A DNA stretch of 64,000 nt from Micromonospora profundi. GTDB lineage: Bacteria; Actinomycetota; Actinomycetes; Mycobacteriales; Micromonosporaceae. The notes under the pieces were generated by a model that was not told where the DNA came from, did no database searches, and saw nothing but the letters and a program-made list of their open reading frames with translations. A program made the position numbers and the translations under genes. Below, in pieces: positions 34,552 through 43,765 of this stretch. The stretch's first letter is position 1; every line of letters begins with the position of its first letter. The DNA is taken from NCBI RefSeq assembly GCF_011927785.1, contig NZ_JAATJK010000001.1:992001-1056000 (forward strand), read 5' to 3'.

Positions 34552-36759
34552 GTGCCGCCAAGGTCGGACGAGCCGCGCCGGGATCCCAAGGGAGCCCGGC
34601 GCGGCTCTTCGCGTGACGCCAACCCCGCCGACGGGGAGCCTCGGCCCGACGAGCCGGGCATCGGAGGCATCTCCGGCGCGCGGGCGTACACCCCGAGGGG
34701 TCGGACGGTCCGCGAGGAGCGCGGCACGCCAGCGCGCAGCGGGGGCGCCGAGCAGCGACGTACCCCGCGGAGCACCAGGTCCGGCGACCCGTTCCGCCCC
34801 GCGTTGCAGGTGCTCGACGGCGGTCGCGCCGCCGCCCGGTCCGGCCGGCGCGACGCCCCGGCCGCCGGACGTGGCGGCGTGGTGCGCACCGTCGCGCCGC
34901 GTACCCCGCGACGCCCGGCCGGCGACGAGCCGCCGCCGCGTCGCCGGACCACGCCGAGGACGCCCGGCCGCACCGACCGCCCGGCGGCCCGGCGGCCGTC
35001 ACGCAAGCCGCCGCGCCCGCCGAAGCTCGCCGACCCGCGCCTGCGGCTGCGGCTGGGCACAGTGCTCACCCTGGCGCTGTTCGTCACCATCGGGATCCGG
35101 CTGATCTTCCTACAGGCGGTCGACGCCCCGGCGTACGCCGGGGCGGGCGTCGCCGACCGGACCCGCACCGTGGAACTGCCAGCGCCGCGCGGGGCGATCT
35201 ACGACCGCACCGGCGAGCCGCTCGCCCACAGCGTCGAGGCGCGGTACGTCTTCGCCGACCCGGTCGAGATCAAGGACGGGCCCGCCACGGCGAAGGCGCT
35301 CTCCCCGCTGCTCGGCATCCCGGCCTCCAAGCTCACCACGCTCATGAAGCCCCGCAAGCTGGAGAACGGCAACCCGTCCCGGTTCGAGTACCTGGCGCGC
35401 GGTGTGGAGATCCCGACAGCCAAGCAGGTGCTGGCGCTGGAACTGCCCGGCATCGGGGTGCACCGCGACGAGCGCCGCGAGGTCCCCGGCGGTGACCTGG
35501 CGGCCAACCTCATCGGTTTCACAAGCCAGGACATGGTCGGGTTGGAAGGGCTGGAGGCCCGCTACGACGAGCAGCTCGCCGGTCAGGACGGCAAACGGGT
35601 GTACGAGGCAGGCCGCAGCGACCTGGCCGCGCCGATCCCCGGCGGCTACAGCAAGACCACTCCGGCCAATCCGGGCAGCTCGTTGTGCCTGACCATCGAC
35701 CGGGACCTCCAGTTCAAGACGCAACAGATCCTCAGTGCGGGGATGGCCCAGCAGCGTGGTGGCACCGCCGCGGCGGTGATCATCGACGTGCCCACCGGTG
35801 AGGTGCTGGCCCAGGCGAGTCATCCCACGTACGACGCGAAGAAGCCCGCGGACAGCGACCCGGTCGCCCGGGAGGACGCCGCGACGAGTTTCGTGGTGGA
35901 TCCCGGCTCGGTGCACAAGGCGATCACCTTCGGTGCGGCGCTCCAGGAGGGGGTGATCACCCCGGACACGACGCTGCCCATCGCCAACAGCATCAAGAAG
36001 GGCGACACCTGGTTCTCCGACACCCACCGGGCCAACGGCCGGAAGATGAGCATTCCGGGGATGCTCGCCTACTCGTCGAACGTCGGCACCATCACCATCG
36101 CCGACCGGCTCGGGCCGGACCGGCTGATCGACTACCAGAAGCGGTTCGGGCTGGGTCAGCCCACCCGAGAGGGTCTTCCCGGCGAGGCCAGCGGGCGGCT
36201 GCTGCCCGCCGACGAGTGGAGCGAATCGTCGCGCGGGTCGGTGCCGATCGGGCACAGCGTCGACGCGACGCCACTGCAGATGGCCGCCGCGTACGCCGCC
36301 ATCGCCAACGACGGCACGTACGTGCAGCCGCACCTGGTGAAGGAGACCATCGACCCGGACGGCAAGCGCACCCCCGGACCCACCCCGGTGACCCGTTCGG
36401 TGCTCAGCCCGCAGAACGCGGCGGCCCTGCGCACCATGCTGGAGGCGGTCACCACCGTCGACGGCGCCACCGGTGTCACAGCCGCCGTCCCCGGCTACCG
36501 GGTGGCCGGCAAGACCGGCACCGGCTGGCGGCTCGTGGACGGCAAGAAGCAGCCCGGCGAGGTGTCCTCCTTCATCGGCATGGCGCCCGCCGAGAAGCCG
36601 CGGTACGTGATCGCCGTCTTCGTGTACGCGCCCTCCGGTGGGGGCGCGGCGATCGCCGGACCGGCCTTCCGGGACATGATGCAGTTCACGCTGCGTCACA
36701 ACCGGATTCCGCCTTCGGCAAGTGGTTCGGCACCCAAGTTCGTGGTCTATCCGCGCTGA
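34552..36759 (+). CDS. ftsI: Septal class B penicillin-binding protein (FtsI/PBP3-like)
   Basis: 735 residues. About 160 disordered Arg/Pro-rich cytoplasmic residues precede the membrane helix (VLTLALFVTIGIRLIFL). A PBP dimerisation domain begins with RGAIYDRTGEPLAHSVEARY. The transpeptidase has SxxK as DPGSVHKAI (about 451), SxN as YSSN (about 507) and KTG as AGKTGTGW (about 653). It cross-links septal peptidoglycan with FtsW. The long basic tail exceeds that of E. coli FtsI but is common in actinobacteria. The GTG start is 3 bp after ftsL. Confidence 0.95.
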   Translation: MPPRSDEPRRDPKGARRGSSRDANPADGEPRPDEPGIGGISGARAYTPRGRTVREERGTPARSGGAEQRRTPRSTRSGDPFRPALQVLDGGRAAARSGRRDAPAAGRGGVVRTVAPRTPRRPAGDEPPPRRRTTPRTPGRTDRPAARRPSRKPPRPPKLADPRLRLRLGTVLTLALFVTIGIRLIFLQAVDAPAYAGAGVADRTRTVELPAPRGAIYDRTGEPLAHSVEARYVFADPVEIKDGPATAKALSPLLGIPASKLTTLMKPRKLENGNPSRFEYLARGVEIPTAKQVLALELPGIGVHRDERREVPGGDLAANLIGFTSQDMVGLEGLEARYDEQLAGQDGKRVYEAGRSDLAAPIPGGYSKTTPANPGSSLCLTIDRDLQFKTQQILSAGMAQQRGGTAAAVIIDVPTGEVLAQASHPTYDAKKPADSDPVAREDAATSFVVDPGSVHKAITFGAALQEGVITPDTTLPIANSIKKGDTWFSDTHRANGRKMSIPGMLAYSSNVGTITIADRLGPDRLIDYQKRFGLGQPTREGLPGEASGRLLPADEWSESSRGSVPIGHSVDATPLQMAAAYAAIANDGTYVQPHLVKETIDPDGKRTPGPTPVTRSVLSPQNAAALRTMLEAVTTVDGATGVTAAVPGYRVAGKTGTGWRLVDGKKQPGEVSSFIGMAPAEKPRYVIAVFVYAPSGGGAAIAGPAFRDMMQFTLRHNRIPPSASGSAPKFVVYPR

Positions 36760-36850
36760 GCAGCAATGGCGGGACATCATCGGTGAGTGCCGACGAACCA
36801 CCGGGGCGGCTGTGCGGCCGGAACCGGACGACCGGGTAGGGTCTGACGCC

Positions 36851-38374
36851 GTGCCCGGCAATCCACGTCCACGTACCGTGACCGGCCTACGGCTCGGTGA
36901 TCTCGCCGCCCGGATCGCTGTCGACCTTCCGGCGGACGCCGCCGACGTGGTCGTCACCGGGGCGACCCACGCCAGCCAGGAGGTCCGCCCCGGCGACCTG
37001 TACGCGGCCCTGCCCGGTGCCCGCCGGCACGGCGCGGAGTTCGCCGCCGGGGCGGCCGAGGCGGGTGCCGTGGCCCTGCTGACCGACCCGGCCGGTGCCG
37101 AGTTGGCAGCGGGGGCCGGCCTGCCCACGCTCGTGGTCGCGGACCCGCGAGCGGTGCTCGGCGAGCTGGCGTCGGCCGTCTACGGCGATCCGACGGCCGC
37201 GCTCACAGTGATCGGCGTGACCGGCACGGCGGGCAAGACCTCCACCGCGTATCTGATCGAGTCGGGGTTGCGGGCGGCCGGGCACACCACCGGGCTGATC
37301 GGCACCGTGGAGACCCGACTCGGCGACCTGGTGATCGACAGCGTGCGCACCACGCCCGAGGCGACGGACCTGCACGCCATGCTTGCCACCGCCCGCGAGC
37401 GCGGGGTGACAGCCGTCGTCATGGAGGTCTCCAGCCACGCGCTGGCGATGGGCCGGGTGGGCGGGGTCCGGTTCACCGTCGGTGGCTACACCAACTTCGG
37501 CTCCGACCACCTGGACTTCCACGCCGACACGGCCGACTACTTCGCGGCAAAGGCGCAGCTCTTCGACGGTCGGTGCGCGGTCGAGGTGCTCAACCACGAC
37601 GACGCGGCGCTCAAGCCGCTCTACAAGCCGGCGACGGTCAGCTATTCGGCGGCCGGCGACCAGGACGCCACCTGGTGGGCCGACAGTGTGGGCGGCGAGG
37701 GGTACGCGCAGCGGTTCACCGCGCACGGCCCGGACGGCGTGGCGCTGGCCGCCGGAGTGGCGCTGCCCGGCCGGCACAACATCGCCAACGCGCTGCTGGC
37801 CATCGCCGCGCTCGTGGGCGCGGGGGTGGACCCGAATACCGCGGCGACCGGCGTGGCCGCCTGCGGTGGCGTACCCGGTCGACTGCAACTGGTGGACGTC
37901 GCCGGGCCTGTGCGCGGGGTCGTCGACTACGCGCACAAGGCCGACGCGATAGTGGCGGCGCTGGCGGCGCTGCGCGAGCTGAGCGCCGGCCGGTTGATCT
38001 GTGTGATCGGTGCCGGCGGAGACCGGGACAGGGGCAAGCGGCCGGTGATGGGCGCCGCCGCGGCGGAGGGGGCCGACGTGGTGCTGGTGACCGACGACAA
38101 TCCGCGTACCGAGGATCCGGCGGAGATCCGCGCCGAGGTGCTCGCCGGGGCGTACGCGGCAGGCACGCCCGCCCGGATCATCGAGGTGGCAGGTCGCCGG
38201 GCCGCTATCGACGAGGCGGTCCGGCTCGCCGAGCCGGGCGACGTCATCGCGCTGCTCGGCAAGGGCCACGAGCGGGGCCAGGAGGTTGCCGGCGAGGTGT
38301 TCCCGTTCGACGACAGCGTCGAGTTGGCCGGCGCGCTGCGGGCACGGTTCGGCGACACGGCGGGTCAGCGATGA
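36851..38374 (+). CDS. murE: UDP-MurNAc-Ala-Glu ligase adding meso-diaminopimelate
   Basis: 507 residues. The ATP-binding loop is GVTGTAGKTSTAYLIES (about 121), the substrate-carbamate region includes VMEVSSHALAMGRV, and the DNPR motif (VTDDNPRTEDPAEIRAE, about 413) predicts meso-DAP rather than lysine specificity. The second half of the signature, LGKGHERGQE, is also present. It adds the third residue of the stem peptide. A TAGGGT hexamer eight bases before the GTG suggests an internal promoter in the 91 bp after ftsI; the frame back to 36722 overlaps ftsI. murF overlaps by ATGA. Confidence 0.96.
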   Translation: MPGNPRPRTVTGLRLGDLAARIAVDLPADAADVVVTGATHASQEVRPGDLYAALPGARRHGAEFAAGAAEAGAVALLTDPAGAELAAGAGLPTLVVADPRAVLGELASAVYGDPTAALTVIGVTGTAGKTSTAYLIESGLRAAGHTTGLIGTVETRLGDLVIDSVRTTPEATDLHAMLATARERGVTAVVMEVSSHALAMGRVGGVRFTVGGYTNFGSDHLDFHADTADYFAAKAQLFDGRCAVEVLNHDDAALKPLYKPATVSYSAAGDQDATWWADSVGGEGYAQRFTAHGPDGVALAAGVALPGRHNIANALLAIAALVGAGVDPNTAATGVAACGGVPGRLQLVDVAGPVRGVVDYAHKADAIVAALAALRELSAGRLICVIGAGGDRDRGKRPVMGAAAAEGADVVLVTDDNPRTEDPAEIRAEVLAGAYAAGTPARIIEVAGRRAAIDEAVRLAEPGDVIALLGKGHERGQEVAGEVFPFDDSVELAGALRARFGDTAGQR

Positions 38375-39768
38375 TCGCCCTGAGCCTGGCCGAGGTGGCC
38401 GAGGCGGTGCAGGGGCGGCTCGTGGCCGCCGACCCGACCGCCACAGTCACCGGCCCTGTCGAGTTCGACTCGCGCAAGGTGGGGGCCGGATCGCTCTTCG
38501 TGGCGTTCCCCGGTGAGAAGGTCGACGGGCACGACTACGCCGACACGGCGATGGCGGCGGGCGCGGTGGCGGTGCTCGGCACCCGCGAGGTGCCCGGCGT
38601 GCCGATGGTGCTTGTCGACGACGCGCTCGCCGCGATGGGCCGGCTGGCCCGTGCCGCTGTCGACCGGCTGCCCGAGCTGACAGTGATCGGCGTGACCGGC
38701 TCGTCGGGCAAGACCACCACGAAGGACCTGATCGGGCAGCTCGCCACCCGGCTCGGGGCCACTGTGGCGCCGCCCGGCTCGTTCAACAACGAGCTTGGGC
38801 ACCCGTACACGGCCTTGCAGGCCGACCCGGGCACCCGCTACCTGGTGATGGAGAAGGGCGCCCGTGGGATCGGGCACGTGCGCTACCTGTGCGAGCTGGT
38901 GCCGCCCCGGATCTCGGTGGTGCTCAACGTCGGGACGTCGCACATCGGCGAGTTCGGCTCCCAGGACGCAATCGCGCAGGCCAAGGGCGAACTGGTCGAG
39001 GCGCTGCCGCCCGACGGGCTGGCCGTCCTCAACGCCGACGACCCACGGGTGTCCGCCATGGCGAGCCGCACCCGGGCACGGGTGGTGCGTTACGGCGAGG
39101 CGGCGGACGCCGACGTACGGGCCGAGGACGTCACGCTCGACGAGCGCGGGCACCCGTCGTACACCCTTGTGACGTCGGAGGGGCGCGCGCCGGTACGGCT
39201 CGGGTTGACCGGCCGCCACCAGGTCGGCAACACCCTCGCCGCCGCAGCGGTCGCCCGGGAGTTGGGCATGCCGCTCGCCGAGCTGGCCACGGCGCTCGGC
39301 GAGCTGGTGTTGGTCTCGACCCGGCGGATGGACGTCTTCGACAGGCCCGACGGGGTCACTGTCATCGACGACTCGTACAACGCCAACCCGGCCTCGATGG
39401 CTGTCGCGCTGCGGGCGCTTGCCAGCCTCGGCGAGGGGCGGCGTACCGTCGCGGTGCTCGGTTACATGGCCGAGCTGGGCCCGTTCGAGCGCGACGGCCA
39501 CCTTGAGGTCGGCCGACTCGCGGCCGAGTTGGGCGTCAACCGGCTGCTCGTGGTGGGTGAGCCGGCCGCGCCGATCCACGAAGGCGCGACAGCGGTAGCA
39601 AACTGGGGAGGAGAGTCGGTGCTGCTCACCGATCAGGCGGCGGCCGTCGAGGTGCTGCGGAGCGAGTTACGGCCGGGCGATGTCGTCCTGGTCAAGGGCT
39701 CCCGGTATCGGACCTGGGAGGTGGTCGACGCGCTGCGCGCCGACGCCGCCGGGGAATCCACCCGATGA
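38371..39768 (+). CDS. murF: UDP-MurNAc-tripeptide D-Ala-D-Ala ligase
   Basis: 465 residues. [18 protein letters not shown] is the P-loop (about 106-123), and [12 protein letters not shown] and [13 protein letters not shown] are MurF-type central and C-terminal motifs. It adds D-Ala-D-Ala to complete the UDP-MurNAc-pentapeptide in the cytoplasm. The ATG overlaps the murE stop and the gene ends inside mraY's ATGA, so the three are coupled. Confidence 0.97.
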   Translation: MIALSLAEVAEAVQGRLVAADPTATVTGPVEFDSRKVGAGSLFVAFPGEKVDGHDYADTAMAAGAVAVLGTREVPGVPMVLVDDALAAMGRLARAAVDRLPELTVIGVTGSSGKTTTKDLIGQLATRLGATVAPPGSFNNELGHPYTALQADPGTRYLVMEKGARGIGHVRYLCELVPPRISVVLNVGTSHIGEFGSQDAIAQAKGELVEALPPDGLAVLNADDPRVSAMASRTRARVVRYGEAADADVRAEDVTLDERGHPSYTLVTSEGRAPVRLGLTGRHQVGNTLAAAAVARELGMPLAELATALGELVLVSTRRMDVFDRPDGVTVIDDSYNANPASMAVALRALASLGEGRRTVAVLGYMAELGPFERDGHLEVGRLAAELGVNRLLVVGEPAAPIHEGATAVANWGGESVLLTDQAAAVEVLRSELRPGDVVLVKGSRYRTWEVVDALRADAAGESTR

Positions 39769-40889
39769 GGGCGGTCATCGTCGCCATCGGGGTGGCCTTC
39801 CTCGTCTCGCTCTTCTGCACCCCGATCGCCATCAAGGTGTTCACCCGGCTCAAGGCCGGTCAGCCGATCCGCTCCGACGGCCCGGCCATGCACCAGGGCA
39901 AGAAGGGCACGCCCACGATGGGCGGCGTGGTCTTCATCCTGGCCACTGTCATCGCGTACGTGGCCGGACACCTGGCCCTGACGACCCTGCCGGACGCGCA
40001 GATCGCCCAGGTCGAGCCGACGATCACCGCGCTGGTGCTGCTGGGCTTGATGGTGTTCTCCGGCGCGGTCGGCTTCCTCGACGACTTCCTCAAGGTGCGC
40101 AAGCGCAACAGCGCCGGGCTGAACAAGCGTGGCAAGCTGCTCGGCCAGATCCTGGTCGGCGCGGTGTTCGGCGTGGTGGCGCTGTACTTCCCGAGCACCA
40201 TGACGGACGCCTCGGGCGCGGTGACGAACACCGAGACGGTCGGCAGCACCACGCTGAGCTTCATCCGGGACATCGACGCCCTGGAGGTCAGCAAGGTCGG
40301 CGCGGTGATCATCTTCATCTTCGTGGTGATGGGCGCGACGAATGGCGTGAACCTCACCGACGGCCTGGACGGTCTGGCCACCGGCGCCTCGGTGATGGTC
40401 CTGGCCGCGTACGCGCTCATCGCGTTCTGGCAGTACCGGCACTGGTGCGCCGACCCGAGCTACACCCAGTCGTACTGCTACGCCGTGCGGGACCCGCTGG
40501 AGATCGCGCTGATAGCCGGGGCCGCGGCCGGGGCCTGTGTGGGCTTCCTGTGGTGGAACACGTCCCCGGCGCGGATCTTCATGGGTGACACCGGCGCGCT
40601 GGGCCTGGGCGGCCTGATCGCCGGCATGGCGATGTCCACCCGGACCATCCTGCTGCTGCCGATCATCGGTGGCCTCTTCGTGATCATCACGATGTCCGTG
40701 GTGATCCAGATCATCTCGTTCCGCACCACTGGCAAACGTGTCTTCCGGATGTCGCCGCTGCAGCACCACTTCGAGCTGGCCGGCTGGAGCGAGGTCAACA
40801 TCGTGGTCCGGTTCTGGATCATCGCCGGCATCGGCGTGGCCATAGCCCTGGGCCTGTTCTACAGCGAGTTCCTCGCGAACATGACGTAA
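39765..40889 (+). CDS. mraY: Phospho-MurNAc-pentapeptide translocase
   Basis: 374 residues with about ten membrane helices. Conserved polar loops are present: [31 protein letters not shown] (Asp-Asp Mg site), [10 protein letters not shown] (Asp) and the C-terminal [13 protein letters not shown] with the HHH-type region. It transfers phospho-MurNAc-pentapeptide to undecaprenyl phosphate, forming lipid I. Where most actinobacteria have murD next, this cluster has only a 123 bp interval with a palindrome before ftsW. Confidence 0.97.
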   Translation: MRAVIVAIGVAFLVSLFCTPIAIKVFTRLKAGQPIRSDGPAMHQGKKGTPTMGGVVFILATVIAYVAGHLALTTLPDAQIAQVEPTITALVLLGLMVFSGAVGFLDDFLKVRKRNSAGLNKRGKLLGQILVGAVFGVVALYFPSTMTDASGAVTNTETVGSTTLSFIRDIDALEVSKVGAVIIFIFVVMGATNGVNLTDGLDGLATGASVMVLAAYALIAFWQYRHWCADPSYTQSYCYAVRDPLEIALIAGAAAGACVGFLWWNTSPARIFMGDTGALGLGGLIAGMAMSTRTILLLPIIGGLFVIITMSVVIQIISFRTTGKRVFRMSPLQHHFELAGWSEVNIVVRFWIIAGIGVAIALGLFYSEFLANMT

Positions 40890-40906
40890 CCCCACCCCAC
40901 CCGCCC

Positions 40907-40980
40907 CGCGATCTTGCACTTTCGGACCGTGGAATGTCCCGGTCTGCGGCTTCCGTCCGGGCCGAAAGTGCAAGATCGCG
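40907..40980. repeat. 19 bp perfect inverted repeat between mraY and ftsW
   Basis: CGCGATCTTGCACTTTCGG (40907-40925) is exactly complementary to 40962-40980, with a 36 nt partly self-complementary loop. It begins 18 bp after mraY and lies where murD is expected. It resembles the other dispersed-looking inverted repeats in this window. Confidence 0.88.
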
Positions 40981-41012
40981 TGGGGGAGAGGGGCCGACAC
41001 GCCCGGTGGGGC

Positions 41013-42659
41013 GTTGTGGGCCTGTCGGGCGCGCCCAGCGGTGATGATGTCGGGGTGGGGGAGGAACTCGGCACTGAGGACAGGACGGGCGGGCGACCGC
41101 GACGCCCAGCGGGCGGGGCGCGGACCGCTGAGGCCGGCGCACCGCCGCCGGACGACGCGCGCGGCCCGGAACCGGGGGCCACGCGACGCGATGCCGGGCC
41201 GGACACGCCGACCGGGGCGCCGCTGCGCGGGCTGGACGCCGCCGGCGGGCTTGCCGCGCTGCGAGGGCTGCTGGACCGGCCGCTGGCCTCCTACTATCTG
41301 CTGCTGTCCAGCGCCGGCCTGCTGCTGCTGATCGGGCTGACGATGGTCTTCTCGGCCACAAGCGTGAAGGACTACGCCGTGGGCGGCAACGCCTCGGCTT
41401 CGGTGACCAAGCAGGCCATCTTCGCGGTGATCGGCATCGGCGCGTTCTGGGTCTGCCAGCGCCTGCCCGCCAGCACGTACCGGTCGCTGGGCCGGCCGCT
41501 GCTGATCATCTCGATCGGGTTGCTGCTGGTGCTCAACCTGCTACTCGCGTACGCCCGGCTCACCCACCGGGAGTCGGCGTCGATCGGCCCCATCGAGGCG
41601 CGGCTGCTGTGGCTGTTCATCGGCGGGATCCAGGTGCAGCCCTCCGAGTTCGCCAAGTTCGCGCTCGTGTTGTGGGGCGCGCACATCGTCGCCCGCAAGG
41701 GTGCGGCGCTGGGCTGGTGGCGCGAGCTGGCCACCCCGTTGTTTCCGGTGATGGGTCTGCTCTTCGTGCTTGTCGGCTACAACGACGTGGGCACCATGCT
41801 CTGCCTGCTGGCCCTGGTGGTCGGTCTGCTCTGGGCGGCCGGGGTGCGGATGCGCGTCTTCGGCGCGCTGACAGTCGTCGGCCTGCTCGGCGTCGGCCTG
41901 CTCGTCGCCGTGGCCTCGCTGGGCGCCGGCTCCGGCGAGCGCGGCGCGGAGAACTACCGGCTGGCGCGGCTCACACTGTTTCTCAACCCGCCGCCACCGG
42001 ACCAGTGCGGCGACCCCTGCTACCAGTTCTATCAGGGACGACTGGCCATCGAGCACGGCGGCTGGTTCGGCGTCGGGCTGGGCAAGAGCAGCCTCAAGTG
42101 GGACTGGCTGCCCGAGGCACACAACGACTTCATCTTCGCGATCATCGCCGAGGAGCTGGGCGTGATCGGCTGCGCTGTGGTGCTGAGCCTGTTCTCGGTG
42201 CTCGCGTACACCGGGCTGCGGATCGCCCGGCGGGTCGACGACCCGTTCCGGCGGCTCGCCGCCGCAGCCGTCACCACCTGGCTGATGAGCCAGGCGGTGA
42301 TCAATATCGGTGGGGTGGTCGGGCTGCTGCCGATCACCGGTCTGCCGCTGCCGTTCATCTCCGACGGCGGAAGTGCCCTGGTCGTGACGTTGGCCGGCAT
42401 CGGCATGCTGGCGTCCTTCGCCCGCGCCGAACCCGATGCGGCCAGAGCACTGCATGCCCGTCCGCCGGCCCGGTGGGTCCGACTACTCTGGGCCCCGTTG
42501 CCGCCGCTTCCCGGCCGGCGTCGCCGACCGGCGACGCAGCCGGCTGGCCGAGGGTCAGTGCCCCGGTCCCGTGAGCGGCGACAGGACGACCAGGCCGCAT
42601 CGCGCGGCGTCCGGCAGGGCCGGAGCCGCACGGGGTCGGCGAGCGAGAGGAGACGCTGA
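41013..42659 (+). CDS. ftsW: FtsW-type SEDS peptidoglycan polymerase
   Basis: 548 residues with a disordered N terminus of about 85, about ten membrane helices and a basic 80-residue tail. SEDS motifs are visible: GGIQVQPSEFAKFALVLW, VGYNDVGTMLCLLAL, AIEHGGWFGVGLGKSS, WLPEAHNDFIFAIIAEELG and GLLPITGLPLPFISDGGSA. It polymerises lipid II at the septum with FtsI. The first 32 codons of the longest frame pass through the inverted repeat, so the GTG at 41013 is preferred; GTG at 41055 is possible. murG overlaps by TGATG. Confidence 0.93.
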   Translation, partial: VVGLSGAPSGDDVGVGEELGTEDRTGGRPRRPAGGARTAEAGAPPPDDARGPEPGATRRDAGPDTPTGAPLRGLDAAGGLAALRGLLDRPLASYYLLLSSAGLLLLIGLTMVFSATSVKDYAVGGNASASVTKQAIFAVIGIGAFWVCQRLPASTYRSLGRPLLIISIGLLLVLNLLLAYARLTHRESASIGPIEARLLWLFIGGIQVQPSEFAKFALVLWGAHIVARKGAALGWWRELATPLFPVMGLLFVLVGYNDVGTMLCLLALVVGLLWAAGVRMRVFGALTVVGLLGVGLLVAVASLGAGSGERGAENYRLARLTLFLNPPPPDQCGDPCYQFYQGRLAIEHGGWFGVGLGKSSLKWDWLPEAHNDFIFAIIAEELGVIGCAVVLSLFSVLAYTGLRIARRVDDPFRRLAAAAVTTWLMSQAVINIGGVVGLLPITGLPLPFISDGGSALVVTLAGIGMLASFARAEPDAARALHARPPARWVRLLWAPLPPLPGRRRRPATQPAGRGSVPRSRERRQDDQAASRGVRQGRSRTGSASERRR

Positions 42660-43765
42660 TGGGTCCGCTGCGTTCGGTGGTGCTCGCGGGAGGTGGCACC
42701 GGGGGGCACATCTACCCGCTGCTCGCCTTCGCCGACTGCCTGCGCCGACACGACCCCGGCGTCCGGATCACCTGCCTCGGCACACCGAAGGGCATGGAGA
42801 ACGAGCTGATCCCGCCGCACGGCTACGACCTGCGGCAGATTCCGGCGTACCAGCTGCCCCGGTCGGTCAACATGAACCTGGTCCGTACCCCGGGTCGGAT
42901 GTGGACCGCGGCCCGCGCGGCGGGCAAGGTGATCGACGAGGTGCGGGCCGACGTGGTCGTCGGCTTCGGAGGGTACGTGTCGGTGCCGGCCTACCTGGCC
43001 GCGTGGCGGCGTGAGCTGCCAATGGTGATCCACGAGGTGAACGTGCCGCCGGGGGTTGCCAACCGGCTGGGCATGAAGTTCACAAAGAACATCGCTGTGG
43101 GCTTTCCGCACCAACCGAGCCAGGCCGAGGCGCTGCGGCACGCCACCGTGGTCGGTGTGCCGCTGCGGCGCTCCATCGCCTCGTTGGACCGGCACGCGCT
43201 GCGTGATGCCGCCCGCGCCCACTTCGGGCTCCGCCCGGACCTGCCGGTGCTGTTCGTCGCCGGCGGCTCGTCCGGTGCCCGCTCGGTCAACCTGGCCGTC
43301 TCCGGCGCCGCCAAGGAGTTGGCCCGCAACGGTGTGCAGGTGCTGCACGTGATGGGCGCCCGCAACGAGCCGGTGCCGATCCCCACGGACCTCCCGGTGC
43401 CGTACGTGACGCTGCCGTACCTGTCGGACATGGAGCTGGGTTACGCCGCCGCCGACCTGATGCTGGCCCGGGGCGGGGCGATGACCGTCGCCGAGGTAGC
43501 CGCCATCGGGCTGCCGACGATCTTCGTGCCGTACCCGCACAGCAACCAGGAGCAGAAGCGCAACGCGCTGCCGGTGGTGGAGGCCGGTGGTGGGCTGCTC
43601 GTCGACGACGCGGAACTCACCCCGGACTGGCTGGAGCGGGCCGTCATCCCACTGATCCGCGACCCGCAGCGGCTGTACACGATGGGCGCCGCGGCGTCGG
43701 CGTACGGGCGGCGCGACGGTGACGAGGCGCTGCGCTCCTTCGTCCTCGAGGCGGTGGCCCGATGA
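42659..43765 (+). CDS. murG: UDP-GlcNAc:lipid I GlcNAc transferase
   Basis: 368 residues. The glycine-rich acceptor loop VVLAGGGTGGHIYPLLAF, then GFGGYVSVPAYLAAW, FVAGGSSGARSVNLAV, and the UDP-GlcNAc-binding YLSDMELGYAAADLMLARGG are all MurG hallmarks. It makes lipid II at the inner membrane face. The ATG overlaps the ftsW stop by one base and the stop overlaps the murC start by four. Confidence 0.97.
   Translation: MGPLRSVVLAGGGTGGHIYPLLAFADCLRRHDPGVRITCLGTPKGMENELIPPHGYDLRQIPAYQLPRSVNMNLVRTPGRMWTAARAAGKVIDEVRADVVVGFGGYVSVPAYLAAWRRELPMVIHEVNVPPGVANRLGMKFTKNIAVGFPHQPSQAEALRHATVVGVPLRRSIASLDRHALRDAARAHFGLRPDLPVLFVAGGSSGARSVNLAVSGAAKELARNGVQVLHVMGARNEPVPIPTDLPVPYVTLPYLSDMELGYAAADLMLARGGAMTVAEVAAIGLPTIFVPYPHSNQEQKRNALPVVEAGGGLLVDDAELTPDWLERAVIPLIRDPQRLYTMGAAASAYGRRDGDEALRSFVLEAVAR

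Noticed and set aside
40914..41012. Longer N terminus for FtsW beginning in the inverted repeat
   Set aside because: The first codons translate one arm of the palindrome; a downstream GTG is more plausible.
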